A stretch of DNA of 64,000 nucleotides from Oscillospiraceae bacterium (GCA_022846095.1 AP025583.1:2666001-2730000); one strand, 5' to 3'; counted from the first letter of the stretch, positions 1 to 11,401 are shown. The notes: a model not told the origin generated them from the sequence alone. Translations and numbers: made by a program.

Positions 1-501
1 GGAGAAGTGGGGCGTCCAGATGTGGGCGGGGATAAAGACCGCCTGGGGGCTTGCCTCCAAAGTGATTTCCAGCAGATCCCGGCAGTCCAGGCCCAGGATG
101 GGCCGCCCGTCTGAGTGGATGTTGCCGATGGCCTCCAGCCGCCGGGAGAGGTTCTCCGCCGCGGCCAGGGAGGGCAGGAGGATCAGGCTGTGCACCTTGC
201 GCACTTTACCGTCCTTTTTATAGATGGAGCTGATCTCTCCGGTCACGACAAAGCGGGTGTGCTCCGAATCCAGGGCCGTGCCGTCCTGAAGGCGCAGCTC
301 CTCCCGCAGGGCGTACACCCCCTCCCCGGCGGGGGCCAGCTTTTCGGCCAGCTCGGCGCGCCAGGCCGGGTGGGTGAAGTCCCCCGTGCCCACCAGTCCG
401 ATGCCCTTGCGCCGGGCCCACAGGTCCAGCTGCTCGGGCACGCAGTCCCGGCTGGTGGCCCGGGAGTATTTGGAGTGGATATGTAAATCGGCAATGAGCA
501 T
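1..501 (-). CDS. PHP-domain protein, EndoQ-like (5' part only)
   Basis: The reading frame starts at an ATG at 501 and runs off the left edge, so only the first 167 residues are present. It opens with a PHP metal-binding motif (DLHIHSKYSRATS, His7 and His9), followed by GLVGTGDFTHPAW near residue 35 and FIPAHIWTPHFS near residue 160. Both later motifs are typical of the EndoQ / PHP phosphoesterase family, whose characterised archaeal and bacterial members nick DNA next to deaminated bases; some Firmicute homologues are fused to a UvrD helicase. The C-terminal half lies outside the window, so a fusion cannot be excluded. The function of this protein is inferred from family motifs only. Confidence 0.8.
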   Translation of the reverse strand, partial: MLIADLHIHSKYSRATSRDCVPEQLDLWARRKGIGLVGTGDFTHPAWRAELAEKLAPAGEGVYALREELRLQDGTALDSEHTRFVVTGEISSIYKKDGKVRKVHSLILLPSLAAAENLSRRLEAIGNIHSDGRPILGLDCRDLLEITLEASPQAVFIPAHIWTPHFS

Positions 502-565
502 GGTATCACCCGCTTTTTGTCAGGATAGTTTCATCATAGCGCGGAACGGGCCGGGACGCAAGGGA

Positions 566-1204
566 TTATCCCCAGTTGCGCAGAGCCACGCAGGCCGTCA
601 GCAGGAACAGGGGCAGGAACAGGACACAGGCGGGCCACAGCGGAAGCCCGCCAATTACACTCCAGAGCAGCCAGGCCAGGAGGCAGCAGGCCACCCCGCC
701 CAGCGCTGCGTCATAGCCGGCCCGCCCCTTTCCCCGCATGGCGGCCAGGCAGCCCACCACAAAAATCAGCAGCAGAAGAAGCCCGGTGCATACGACCGTC
801 AGAAAGGGCTTCCAGCCAAGCCCGGCGGAGAGCAGGGCCGTACGGGACGGCTCCTTCCTCATGCTATGCCATATCATCCACTGCCGCAGCAGCTCCCCGG
901 CGGAGAGATACACACACCAGCCCAGCAGCTTGCCCCCGAGTATCTGCCACTCCGCCCGGCCGCCGCTCAGCTCAAGGACAAGCTCTCCGCCCGTGGCCCA
1001 GCGGGTGAATGAGAGCACAGCCACATAGGTGGCGCTCCACAGCAGCACCCAGACATACAGCGAGGGCCCGCCCTCTTCCGCGTGATCGCCGTTCAGCACA
1101 AAATTGAGGACTAAAACAATATAGGGCGGGAGGGCGCTTTTGCCCCCCATAGCCCGGTACATCCGTCCCAGCTCCTCCCAGGCGGAGTAAAACAGCCCCT
1201 TCAT
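566..1204 (-). CDS. ABC transporter permease (ABC-2-like), GntR-linked
   Basis: The protein has 212 residues with about six hydrophobic segments and no soluble domain, as expected for the membrane part of an exporter of the YtrB/YtrC-like type. The ATG at 1204 overlaps the TGA stop of the ATPase gene (ATGA), so the two are translationally coupled; an in-frame extension further upstream would run through the ATPase gene and is rejected. It is the last gene of the three-gene operon GntR-ATPase-permease. Such operons in Firmicutes respond to cell-envelope stress or to antibiotics, but the substrate here cannot be read from the sequence. Confidence 0.75.
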   Translation of the reverse strand: MKGLFYSAWEELGRMYRAMGGKSALPPYIVLVLNFVLNGDHAEEGGPSLYVWVLLWSATYVAVLSFTRWATGGELVLELSGGRAEWQILGGKLLGWCVYLSAGELLRQWMIWHSMRKEPSRTALLSAGLGWKPFLTVVCTGLLLLLIFVVGCLAAMRGKGRAGYDAALGGVACCLLAWLLWSVIGGLPLWPACVLFLPLFLLTACVALRNWG

Positions 1205-1899
1205 CCGCGCTCCCCTCCCCCGTAGACGGCCATGTAGTGCTCCTCCACCGAGTGGCCGAACTTCTCCCGCAGGCCCTCCGCGGACCCCTGGGCGATGACC
1301 TTGCCCGCGTTCAGGAAGAGCACCTCGTCCAATACCGGCTCGATGTCGTGGACCAGGTGGGTGGCCATGACCACCGAGCGGCGCCCGTCCACCCGCTCCA
1401 TGACCCGGCGCAGGATGGCCGCCCGGGCCACCGGATCCACGCCCCCCAGCGGCTCGTCCAGCAAATACACCTGCGCGTCCCGCCCCAGCAGCAGGGACAG
1501 GTCGAACTGCTCCGCCTCCCCCTTGGATAGCTCCCCAATCCGCGCGTCCATGGGGCAGCAGATCTCCTCCGCCCGGCGGCGGTCGAAGTTTGGGAAGAGG
1601 TGGGCGTAGTAGTCCATCGCCCGCCCGGTCTTCATGTCGGGCGCGAAGAGGGTGTGGTCCGCCATATAGGCGATGCGGGGGCGGTCCCTGCGCCGGACGG
1701 GCGCGCCGGAGAGCAGCACCTCCCCCGCGTCGGGCCGGAGCACGCCAGCCAGGAGCTTCAGCAGCGTGCTCTTCCCCGCCCCGTTGGGGCCCAGCACCCC
1801 GGCGATGACCCCCGGCTCCAGGGTGAAGGAGCAGCCGTTCAGGGCCTGCTTCTCCCCGTACCATCTGCTCAGTCCCTTTGCCTCCAGCAGCACAGCCAT
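1201..1899 (-). CDS. ABC transporter ATP-binding protein
   Basis: This 232-residue ATPase powers the adjacent permease. The Walker A motif GPNGAGKST is at residues 37-45, the signature is the variant LSKGE, Walker B plus D-loop is VYLLDEPLGGVD, and the H-loop is ATHLVHD. Its start overlaps the stop of the GntR gene by one base (TAATG), and its stop overlaps the permease start. Length and motif set match single-domain ATPases of GntR (YtrA-type) operons. The transported compound is unknown. Confidence 0.88.
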   Translation of the reverse strand: MAVLLEAKGLSRWYGEKQALNGCSFTLEPGVIAGVLGPNGAGKSTLLKLLAGVLRPDAGEVLLSGAPVRRRDRPRIAYMADHTLFAPDMKTGRAMDYYAHLFPNFDRRRAEEICCPMDARIGELSKGEAEQFDLSLLLGRDAQVYLLDEPLGGVDPVARAAILRRVMERVDGRRSVVMATHLVHDIEPVLDEVLFLNAGKVIAQGSAEGLREKFGHSVEEHYMAVYGGGERG

Positions 1900-2249
1900 T
1901 ACGATTCCTCCTTCAGGCGCTCCAGCGCCTCCGCCCGCGGAAAGCCCAGCCCGGCCATGCCCTCCAGATAGGCCCGCGCCAGCTCCCGCGCCTTTTCCTC
2001 CCGCAGCGCGGCGATACGCGCCCCGTCCCCGGTGACGAAGCTGCCGATCCCTCGCCGTGTCTCCACCACGCCCTCCCGCTCCAGCTCGGAGCAGGCGCGC
2101 TGCATGGTGTTCAGGTTAATGCCGTACTCCGCCGCAAGAAGACGCACCGAATCCAGCCGCGCCCCGGCGGGGAGCGCGCCCGAGACAATCTTGTTTTTTA
2201 TATCGTCCATCACCTGCAGGTAGATGGGCGCGCTGGCTGAAAACCGCAT
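1899..2249 (-). CDS. GntR-family regulator, YtrA type
   Basis: The protein is 116 residues long, with an N-terminal winged helix (IYLQVMDDIKNKIVSGALPAGARLDSVRLLA) and only a short helical tail, the layout of the YtrA subfamily, which lacks a large ligand-binding domain. It heads the operon with the ABC ATPase and permease. A near-perfect inverted repeat covers its own -10 region, so it very likely represses its own operon and is released by an unknown signal. The repeat is seen directly; the repression model is inference from the family. Confidence 0.85.
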   Translation of the reverse strand: MRFSASAPIYLQVMDDIKNKIVSGALPAGARLDSVRLLAAEYGINLNTMQRACSELEREGVVETRRGIGSFVTGDGARIAALREEKARELARAYLEGMAGLGFPRAEALERLKEES

Positions 2250-2262
2250 TGCTCCGCCTCCA

Positions 2263-2303
2263 GTGTACTACCTAAATAATACACCGTGACACAATTTTGT
2301 CAA
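2263..2303 (-). promoter_or_regulatory. Promoter and GntR operator of the ABC operon
   Basis: On the minus strand there is TTGACA (2298-2303), a 16-base spacer and TATTAT (2276-2281). The -10 lies inside the inverted repeat GTGTACTA-N6-TAATACAC at 2263-2284 (seven of eight arm positions pair), which resembles YtrA-type operators. A bound repressor would cover the -10 and the start site. Confidence 0.75.
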
Positions 2304-2310
2304 GTCCCAC

Positions 2311-2367
2311 TTGACAACTGTGCTTTTAAGGATTACAATGCATATACACTCCCCCCCAGGGGGGTAT
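2311..2367 (+). promoter_or_regulatory. csoR promoter with CsoR-type operator
   Basis: A consensus promoter, TTGACA (2311-2316), 17 bases, TACAAT (2334-2339), is followed at 2345-2367 by a G/C tract inverted repeat (a run of C, then AGGGGGGTAT). This is the typical form of CsoR operators. It overlaps the start of transcription, so copper-free CsoR would block this promoter. The -35 lies only 8 bases from the -35 of the opposite GntR promoter. Confidence 0.8.
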
Positions 2368-2388
2368 CTGTGAAAGGAGCTGGACGCC

Positions 2389-2652
2389 ATGATGGCCGAC
2401 CATCAGAAGATCAACCGGCTGCTCAAAACCGCCCGGGGCCAGCTGGACGGCATCCTCAAAATGGTGGAGGAGGACCGCTACTGCCTGGACATCTCCCAGC
2501 AGGTGCTGGCCACCGAGGCCCTTTTGAACCGGGTCAACAAGGAGATTCTGGCCGCCCACCTCAAGCACTGCGTCCAGGAGGCCAAAACGGACGCGGAGCG
2601 GGCCCAGAAAATCGATGAATTTACCGACACCCTGGGCAGAATACTAAAATAG
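2389..2652 (+). CDS. csoR: Copper-sensing repressor CsoR
   Basis: This 87-residue all-helical protein of the CsoR/DUF156 family has Cys32, His57 and Cys61, exactly the C-H-C spacing (25 and 4) of the copper-binding triad in characterised CsoR. Apo-CsoR binds DNA; binding Cu(I) releases it. The ribosome site AAAGGAG precedes two adjacent ATG codons (2389 and 2392); either may be used. The next gene on the same strand is the copper ATPase copA, 449 bases away across an interspersed repeat, with no clear promoter of its own, so csoR and copA probably share one transcript. Confidence 0.92.
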   Translation: MMADHQKINRLLKTARGQLDGILKMVEEDRYCLDISQQVLATEALLNRVNKEILAAHLKHCVQEAKTDAERAQKIDEFTDTLGRILK

Positions 2653-2684
2653 AACGCGCGGCGCCTCCGGGGGATAAGGCGATC

Positions 2685-3030
2685 ATGGAGGCCCTGCCTC
2701 CGGCGGCGGGGTTCTTTGCTTGCAAAGAACCCCGGGAAGAAACAACCAGGGCCTGCGGGCCCTGGACCCGGGGCCCCGCGGCAGTGCAATTCAGGCGGCT
2801 GGCAAGACTTGAAAACGCTCAGGGCTCGGTTCAGCCTGTGCCCGTTGGTAGTAGGGCTGCCGCCCCTGCGGCACATAACCCGCCCAAACTTGATAGTAGC
2901 TGCGGTTCAACAGGTGCCTATAAAAGCCGCACGTACTGCTATGCCCCGTACAGCGCTTGGCATTCGTAGGGGCCGATGCCCACATCGGCCCGCCGCTCCA
3001 ACCCCGTAGGGGCGATTCACGAATCGCCCG
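2685..3030 (+). repeat. Composite intergenic repeat, copy A
   Basis: This non-coding copy fills most of the gap between csoR and copA (2653-3101). Its blocks, in order, are a hairpin with TTCTTTGCTTGCAAAGAA, GGGAAGAAACAACCAGGG, AACGCTCAGGGCTCGGTTC, a GGGCTGCCGCCCCTGCGGCA block, GCGGTTCAACAGGTGCC, CGTAGGGGCCGATGCCCACA, and finally the palindrome-bearing GGGGCGATTCACGAATCGCC. The same blocks recur in the same relative order at four other places in the window. Short reading frames inside it differ in frame between copies, so it is not coding. It may be transcribed with csoR-copA. Confidence 0.85.
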
Positions 3031-3101
3031 TCCACCATCGCCTGCCTTATCCGCCAAAGCCGAACCGGCCCGCGGCCAATCTGGAAACCGAGGTAAATAA
3101 C

Positions 3102-5657
3102 ATGAAGCAAAAGTTTAATGTCACCGGCATGACCTGCTCCGCCTGCTCCGCGCACGTGGAGAAGGCGGTGGGCAAGCTGGAGGGCGTGGAGGGAGTCAGC
3201 GTCAACCTGCTGGGCAACAACATGCTGGTGGACTACGACGAGGCCAGGCTCTCCCCCGCCCAGGTGGTCCAGGCGGTGCAGGACGCGGGGTACGGGGCCT
3301 ACGTGCCCGCCGCGCCCGGCGGGAAGGCCGCCCCCGCCCCCGCCGCCGACCCCATGGCGGAGGAGCTCAGGCACATGAAGCACCGGCTGATCGCCTCCTT
3401 CGTGTTTCTCATCCCCCTGTTCTACCTGGCCATGGGGCACATGATGGGCTGGCCCCTGCCCGCCTTCTTCCACGACCACGCCAACGTCTTTTCCGTGGCC
3501 TTCCTCCAGTTTCTGCTGGTGCTGCCCATCATGTACGTCAACGACAAGTACTACAAGGTGGGCTTCAAGACCCTGTGGAAGCGCGCGCCCAACATGGACT
3601 CCCTCATCGCCCTGGGCTCCGCCGCCGCGGTCATCTACGGCGTGGTGGCCCTCTTCCAGATCAGCTACGGACTGGGCCACGGGGACATGGAGCGGGTGAA
3701 CCGCTACTCCATGGATCTCTACTTCGAGTCGGCGGGCATGATTCTGGCCCTCATTACCCTGGGCAAGTACCTGGAGACCCGCTCCAAGGGAAAGACCAGC
3801 CAGGCCATCACCCGCCTGATGGATCTGGCCCCCAAGACCGCCATGGTGCTGCGCGGCGGCGTGGAGGTGGAGCTGCCCGTGGAGGACGTGGTGGTGGGCG
3901 ACCTCATCGTGGTCCGCCCCGGCGGGCGCATTCCGGTGGACGGCGAGGTCACCGAGGGCCACTCCTCGGTGGACGAGAGCGCCCTCACCGGTGAGAGCCT
4001 GCCCGTGGAGAAATCCCCCGGCGACAAGGTGGCCGCCGCCTCCATCAACAAGTCCGGCTCCTTCACCTTCAAGGCCCTGCGGGTGGGGGAGGACACCACC
4101 CTGGCCCAGATGATCCGCCTGGTGGACGAGGCGTCCTCCTCCAAGGCCCCCATCGCCAAGCTGGCCGACAAGGTGGCCGGGGTCTTTGTCCCTGTGGTCA
4201 TCGGCATCGCCCTGTTGACGGCGGCGGTGTGGCTGCTGCTGGGCCAGGGGGTGGAGCGCGCCCTCACCGCCGGGGTGGCGGTGCTGGTCATCTCCTGCCC
4301 CTGCGCCCTGGGCCTGGCCACTCCCGTGGCCATTATGGTGGGCACCGGCAAGGGCGCGGAGAACGGCATCCTCATCAAATCCGCCGAGGCCCTGGAGACC
4401 CTGCACACCGTTCAGACCGTGGTGCTGGACAAGACGGGCACCCTCACCCGGGGCAAGCCGGTAGTCACCGGCTGCTACCCGGCCCAGGGGGTCACGGAGG
4501 AGGAGCTTCTGTGCGTGGCCGCCTCCCTGGAGAAGCCCTCCGAGCACCCCCTGGCCGACGCCATCGTGGGCGAGGCGGACGCGCGCGGCATACCCCTGGC
4601 GCCGGTGGAACGCTTCCAGGCCGTCCCCGGCCGGGGCATCCTGGGCAAGCTGCACGGACAGGCCCTGCTGGCGGGCAACCTGGCCATGATGCGGGAGGCC
4701 GGGGTGGATCTGGCGGGCTTCGACGCCCAGGCCGACGCTCTGGCGGGTGACGGCAAGACCCCCCTCTACTTCGCCGACGGCAAGCGCATGCTGGGCCTGG
4801 TGGCGGTGGCCGACACCGCCAAGCCCACCAGCCGCGCCGCGGTGGAGGGCTTCAAGGCCATGGGCATCCAGGTGGTCATGCTCACCGGCGACAACCGCCG
4901 CACCGCCGAGGCGGTGGGCCGGGAGCTGGGGGTGGACCAGGTGGTGGCCGAGGTGCTGCCCCAGGACAAGGAGAAGAACGTGGCCGCCCTCCAGGCCGAG
5001 GGCAAGCGGGTGGCCATGATCGGCGACGGCATCAACGACGCCCCCGCCCTGGCCCGGGCCGACGTGGGCGTGGCCATCGGCGCGGGCACCGACGTGGCCA
5101 TCGAGTCGGCCGACGTGGTGCTGATGAAGAGCGACCTGCTGGACGCGGTCACCGCCGTGCGCCTGTCCAAGGCGGTGATCCGCAACATCCGCCAGAACCT
5201 GTTCTGGGCCTTCTTCTACAACGTCATCGGCATCCCCCTGGCCGCCGGGGTGCTCTACCCCGCCTTCCAGCTCCAGCTCTCCCCCATGTTCGCCGCCGCC
5301 GCCATGAGCCTGAGCTCGGTGTGCGTGGTGTCCAACGCCCTGCGCCTGCGGTTCTTCAAGCCCACCCCGCCCCCCGCGGGGCAGCGTGTGGAGCTGGAAG
5401 CCATAGAATACGCCCCTGCCAATAAACCGGAAACGAAAGGAGAAATGACGATGGAAAAGAAACTGACTGTGGAGGGCATGAGCTGCTCCCACTGCTCCGG
5501 CCGCGTGGAGAAGGCCCTCAACGCCCTGGAGGGGGTGTCCGCCAGCGTGGATCTGGAGCGCAAGACCGCCAGTGTGACCCTCTCCGCCCCCGTGGACGAC
5601 GCGGTGCTCAAGAAGGCCGTGGAGGACGCGGGGTACGAGGTCTCCGCCATCTCCTAG
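3102..5657 (+). CDS. copA: Copper-exporting P1B-type ATPase with C-terminal CopZ-like domain
   Basis: This 851-residue membrane pump expels Cu(I). In order it has an N-terminal heavy-metal domain with GMTCSAC (near residue 8), membrane helices, the actuator TGES, the ion-binding CPC in ISCPCALG, the phosphorylation site DKTGT and the hinge GDGINDAPA. After the last membrane pair and a linker of about 40 residues comes a second heavy-metal domain with GMSCSHC (residues 784-851). A C-terminal copper domain is unusual; most CopA proteins carry theirs at the N-terminus. I chose the ATG at 3102 because GAGG lies eight bases upstream and the N-terminal copper domain begins right there; the frame is open further upstream, but only into the repeat. 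Confidence 0.93.
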   Translation: MKQKFNVTGMTCSACSAHVEKAVGKLEGVEGVSVNLLGNNMLVDYDEARLSPAQVVQAVQDAGYGAYVPAAPGGKAAPAPAADPMAEELRHMKHRLIASFVFLIPLFYLAMGHMMGWPLPAFFHDHANVFSVAFLQFLLVLPIMYVNDKYYKVGFKTLWKRAPNMDSLIALGSAAAVIYGVVALFQISYGLGHGDMERVNRYSMDLYFESAGMILALITLGKYLETRSKGKTSQAITRLMDLAPKTAMVLRGGVEVELPVEDVVVGDLIVVRPGGRIPVDGEVTEGHSSVDESALTGESLPVEKSPGDKVAAASINKSGSFTFKALRVGEDTTLAQMIRLVDEASSSKAPIAKLADKVAGVFVPVVIGIALLTAAVWLLLGQGVERALTAGVAVLVISCPCALGLATPVAIMVGTGKGAENGILIKSAEALETLHTVQTVVLDKTGTLTRGKPVVTGCYPAQGVTEEELLCVAASLEKPSEHPLADAIVGEADARGIPLAPVERFQAVPGRGILGKLHGQALLAGNLAMMREAGVDLAGFDAQADALAGDGKTPLYFADGKRMLGLVAVADTAKPTSRAAVEGFKAMGIQVVMLTGDNRRTAEAVGRELGVDQVVAEVLPQDKEKNVAALQAEGKRVAMIGDGINDAPALARADVGVAIGAGTDVAIESADVVLMKSDLLDAVTAVRLSKAVIRNIRQNLFWAFFYNVIGIPLAAGVLYPAFQLQLSPMFAAAAMSLSSVCVVSNALRLRFFKPTPPPAGQRVELEAIEYAPANKPETKGEMTMEKKLTVEGMSCSHCSGRVEKALNALEGVSASVDLERKTASVTLSAPVDDAVLKKAVEDAGYEVSAIS
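5436..5657 (+). other. Internal ribosome site and start for a free CopZ-like protein within copA
   Basis: Inside copA, AAAGGAG at 5436-5442 is followed at 5451 by an in-frame ATG, an ideal spacing of 8 bases. A second in-frame ATG at 5445 is too close. Initiation at 5451 would yield a 68-residue copper chaperone ([15 protein letters not shown]...), the usual size of CopZ. This looks like a copZ gene fused in frame to copA that kept its own translation signals. The motif and spacing are seen; production of the short form is inference. Confidence 0.55.
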
Positions 5658-5660
5658 CAT

Positions 5661-5720
5661 AAAAACAGGGCCTGTGATATAATAAGCCGTCAACCGGCTC
5701 TTATCACGGGCCCTGTTTTT
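5661..5720 (+). terminator. Terminator after copA
   Basis: A long imperfect stem, AAAAACAGGGCC...GGGCCCTGTTTTT, with an inner stem AAGCC/GGCTC..., ends in a T run. It separates copA from deoD. Confidence 0.75.
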
Positions 5721-5745
5721 CATTCAAAAGAAGGAGGCTGTTTTT

Positions 5746-6452
<707 letters not shown>

Positions 6453-6456
<4 letters not shown>

Positions 6457-8045
6457 TCCGCATACAGAACCTGGCCCTCCCCGTGGACGGGGACGAGGCC
6501 CTGCTGCGGCGCAAGGCCGCCAAGCTGCTGGGCATCGACCCGGAGGCCATGCTCAGCTTCTCCCTGGCCCGGCAGTCCATCGACGCGCGGAAGAAGGGGG
6601 ACGTGCACTACGTCTGCGCCGTCAACGTGAGCGCCCCCAACGAGGCCGAGCTGGTGCGCCGGGCGGGCAGCCCCGGCGTGACCCTGCTGGAGGCGCGGCC
6701 CTATGCCTTCCCCCCTGTGCGCCGCGCCTCCCCCCTGCGCCCGGTGATCGCTGGAATGGGGCCCGCCGGGCTCTTCGCCGCCCTCTATCTGGCCCGGAAC
6801 GAGGTGCCCCCCCTGGTGCTGGAGCGGGGCCGCCCGGTGGAGGAGCGCGCCGAGGCGGTGGAGCGCTTCTGGGCCTCGGGGGAACTGGACCCCGAGTGCA
6901 ACGTGCAGTTCGGCGAGGGGGGCGCGGGCACCTTCTCCGACGGCAAGCTCACCACCGGCACCCACGACCCCCGCATCGGCACGGTGCTGGAGTCCCTGGC
7001 CGCCGCGGGTGCGCCGGAGGACATCCGTTACCAGCACAAGCCCCACATCGGCACCGACGTGCTGCGGCGGGTGGTGCGCGCCCTGCGGGAGGAGCTGTTG
7101 GCCCTGGGGTGCGAAATCCGCTTCGGCCACCGGCTGGACGGCCTGACGCTGAAAAACGGGGCGGTCTGCGCCCTCTCCGTGACCGGCCCGGAGGGGGCCT
7201 ACGACCTGCCCTGCGACACGCTGGTGCTCTCCCCCGGCCACAGCGCCCGGGATACCTTCGCCATGCTGCGGGACGCGGGGGTGCCCATGGCGGCCAAGCC
7301 CTTCGCCGTGGGCGTGCGCATCGAGCACCTCCAGGCCGCCGTGTCCAGGGCCCAGTACGGCCCCCTGTGGTCCCGCCTGCCCGCCGCCGACTACAAGCTC
7401 TCCTGCCACCTGCCGGACGGCCGCAGCGCCTACAGCTTCTGCGTCTGCCCCGGCGGGCAGGTGGTGGCCGCCGCCTCGGAGCCGGGCGGGCTGGTCACCA
7501 ACGGCATGAGCCGCCGCGCCCGGGACGGGCGGAACATCAACGGCGGCTTCCTGGTGGGGGTGACCCCCGCCGACTTCGGCGGCCCGGACGACCCCCTGGC
7601 CGGCGTAGCCTTCCAGCGCCGCTGGGAGCAGGCCGCCTTCCGGCTGGGCGGCGGGGACTACCGGGCCCCCGCCCAGCCCGTGGGAGATTTCTTGCGCGGG
7701 ACAGCTTCGGCAAAGCTGGGCGGGGTGGAGCCCACCTACCGCCCCGGTGTGACCCCGGCGGATCTCTCCCGCTGCCTGCCCGGCTTCGTCACCGGCACCC
7801 TGCGCGCCGCCCTGCCCCTCTTCGGGCGCAAGCTGCGGGGCTTCGACGCGCCGGACGCCCTGCTCACCGGGGTGGAGACCCGCTCCTCCTCCCCCGTGCG
7901 CATCCTGCGGGGGGAGGACCTCCAGTCCTCCGTCCGGGGCCTCTACCCCTGCGGCGAGGGCGCGGGCTACGCCGGGGGCATCATGAGCGCCGCCGTGGAC
8001 GGCGTCCGGGTGGCCGAGGCCGTGGCCTCCGGCGTCTCCACCTGA
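6453..8045 (+). CDS. FAD-dependent oxidoreductase (COG2509-like)
   Basis: This 530-residue protein has an N-terminal region of about 90 residues followed by a dinucleotide-binding fold (VIAGMGPAGLFAALYLA, residues ~92-108). A conserved FGEGGAGTFSDGKLTT stretch follows, and the C-terminal flavin signature is GLYPCGEGAGYAGGIMSAA. This set is typical of a widespread, uncharacterised FAD-dependent family in Clostridia. It is translationally coupled to deoD by a four-base overlap. The substrate is unknown and nothing in the context fixes it. Confidence 0.85.
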
Positions 8046-8077
8046 ACCGCCTCAGGCGGATAGGGCGAACGAACGGC

Positions 8078-8486
8078 GGGCGATTTATGAATCGCCCCTA
8101 CGGGTGCCAAGCGCTATACGGGGCATGGCAGTATGAGCGGCTTTTCAGGCACCTGTTGAACCGCAACTATTACCAAGTCTGGGCGGATCATGTGCCGCAG
8201 GGGCGGCAGCCCTACTACCAACGGGCATGGGCTGAACCGAGCCCTGAGCGCTGTCAAGTCTTGCAGGTTACCTGAAGCGCACCGCCGCCGGGCCCCTGGG
8301 TTCCCAGGGTCAGGGTGTCCGGGGGACACCCTGATGCATTCGGGCCTAGCCTCCTTTGAAAAACGCAGCCCTGGTTGTTTCTTCCCGGGGTTCTTTGCAA
8401 CCAAAGAATCCCGCCGCCGGAGGCCGGGCCTCCAAAAAGACGGATTGCCGCGTCGGCCCCGCGGGGCCTCCTCGCAATGACAGGGT
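8078..8486 (-). repeat. Composite intergenic repeat, copy B (inverted)
   Basis: This copy runs in the opposite orientation to copy A. From its left end come the GGGCGATTTATGAATCGCCC palindrome, GGCACCTGTTGAACCGCAAC, GTGCCGCAGGGGCGGCAGCC, GAACCGAGCCCTGAGCGCT, TTCTTTGCAACCAAAGAA and the hairpin block ATTGCCGCGTCGGCCCCGCG...CTCGCAATGACAGG. It carries an extra hairpin insert (CAGGGTGTCC/GGGGACACCCTG, about 8307-8335) not seen in the other copies. It occupies the gap between the FAD oxidoreductase and the gdhA terminator. Confidence 0.85.
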
Positions 8487-8508
8487 GGACCGTATCCCCA
8501 AAATACGT

Positions 8509-8546
8509 AAACCCCCGCCCCGGAAAAATTTCCGGGGCGGGGGTTT
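8509..8546 (-). terminator. Intrinsic terminator downstream of gdhA
   Basis: A perfect stem, AAACCCCCGCCCCGGAAA with its complement around a short loop. It lies directly behind the second (outer) copy of the gdhA end, which suggests the outer copy marks the original gene end. Confidence 0.7.
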
Positions 8547-8554
8547 CAGCTTAT

Positions 8555-8590
8555 TTAATAGCACACGCCCTGCCAGAGCATGGCGTCGGC
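8555..8590 (-). pseudogene. Second copy of the gdhA 3' end (12 codons with stop)
   Basis: On the minus strand these 36 bases read [11 protein letters not shown]-stop, the same peptide that ends gdhA at 8715-8750. The two copies differ at two bases only, both silent: TAT for TAC and TAA for TAG. The copy is 160 bases beyond the gdhA stop and next to the terminator. It has no start codon or ribosome site and cannot be translated on its own. Confidence 0.85.
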
Positions 8591-8714
8591 GCTCCCAAAA
8601 TGCCCTGCATTTTGGGAACCCTCTCCATTCCATCTGCGCGGCGCAAATGAATTGCGCCGGCATCAAGGTTTTGGCCTGATGGCCAAAACGCTTGTTACCG
8701 TGGCCGACTGGCCT
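8591..8714 (-). repeat. Hairpin element between the two gdhA ends
   Basis: These 124 bases lie exactly between the gdhA stop and the duplicated tail. On the gene strand they form a series of hairpins: a small GGCCAGTCGGCC, then CGTTTTGGCCATCAGGCCAAAACC, then GGCGCAATTCATTTGCGCC, then TCCCAAAATGCAGGGCATTTTGGGA. No open frame of note is present. The arrangement stop-hairpins-tail-stop is repeated, with unrelated sequence, at mutS2. Confidence 0.6.
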
Positions 8715-10727
<2,013 letters not shown>

Positions 10728-10731
10728 CTAC

Positions 10732-10804
10732 TTGACCCGGCCGGTAATCGTAGTAAAATAGTACTCGGTACAGAAACTATACCACCCGCCGCCCGGCGGG
10801 TCAA
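10732..10804. promoter_or_regulatory. Overlapping divergent hxlR / nitroreductase promoters
   Basis: Plus strand: TTGACC (10732-10737), 16 bases, TAAAAT (10754-10759). Minus strand: TTGACC (10799-10804), 17 bases, TATAGT (10776-10781). The two -10 boxes are only 16 bases apart and face each other, with the inverted repeat GTAC-TCG-GTAC (10761-10771) between them. One bound regulator there could block both directions. Confidence 0.65.
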
Positions 10805-10821
10805 GAAAGGATGTCATATTG

Positions 10822-11349
10822 ATGGAATTCAGCGATACCGTCCGCCGCCGCACCTCTACCCGGGCCTTCCAGCCCCGCCAGGTGGAGCGCGCCAAGCTGG
10901 ACGCGGTGCTCGCCGCCGCCTGCGCCGCCCCCACCGCCATGGGGGAGTACGGAAAGATCCGCCTGCTGGTGATCCAGGACCGGAAGGTGCTGGACGCCCT
11001 GGAGGCCCGCTTCGCCGAAAAGACCGGCCAGCCCGGCGCCGCGCCCACCTACGGCGCGCCCACGGTGGTCTACGTGCTCTCGGACGACGCCCTGCCCGAC
11101 GTGCTGGCGGGGGCCAACGCCGGGGCCATGGTGGAGAACATGCTCCTGGCCGCCGCGGATCAGGGGCTGGCCAGCGTGTACCTCTTCGGGATCAGCGAGG
11201 CCCTGCGGGGCGACCCGGACGCCGCCGCGCTGCTGCGGCTGCCGGAGGGGTTCCACGCCGTGTCCGCCGCCGCGCTGGGCTACCCCGCCCAGGGGGACGG
11301 CGTGCGGGAGAAGCCCGTGCCCCAGGTGGACACCCTCTATCTGCGGTAA
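10822..11349 (+). CDS. Nitroreductase-family flavoprotein
   Basis: A 175-residue FMN-binding fold with the phosphate-contacting start RRRTSTRAF and the later AANMLLAA-like helix (AGAMVENMLLAAADQGLAS). Family members reduce nitro groups, quinones or flavins with NAD(P)H. It is divergent from an HxlR regulator, a common pairing for electrophile detoxification. An AAGGA site fits either the ATG at 10822 (spacing about 11) or a TTG at 10819 one codon upstream (spacing about 8). The physiological substrate is unknown. Confidence 0.85.
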   Translation: MEFSDTVRRRTSTRAFQPRQVERAKLDAVLAAACAAPTAMGEYGKIRLLVIQDRKVLDALEARFAEKTGQPGAAPTYGAPTVVYVLSDDALPDVLAGANAGAMVENMLLAAADQGLASVYLFGISEALRGDPDAAALLRLPEGFHAVSAAALGYPAQGDGVREKPVPQVDTLYLR

Positions 11350-11355
11350 CCGCGC

Positions 11356-11392
11356 AAAAAAGGTCCGGCTCCCTCGGGAGCCGGACCTTTTT
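11356..11392. terminator. Bidirectional terminator, nitroreductase and ackA
   Basis: A perfect stem, AAAAAAGGTCCGGCTCCC / GGGAGCCGGACCTTTTT, with a two-base loop and a T run on both strands, between convergent genes. Confidence 0.88.
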
Positions 11393-11401
11393 CCTGTTTT
11401 C

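Noticed and set aside
2907-5723. A 938-codon open frame on the minus strand opposite copA
   Set aside because: It is rich in His, Gly and Gln runs typical of the antisense of GC-rich genes, has no ribosome site, and lies fully over copA, whose motifs are certain.
8190-8480. Recurring short frames with MCRRGGSP and GHRPNRALS-type peptides in the repeats
   Set aside because: They recur because the DNA repeat recurs; frames and lengths differ between copies and no ribosome site is present.
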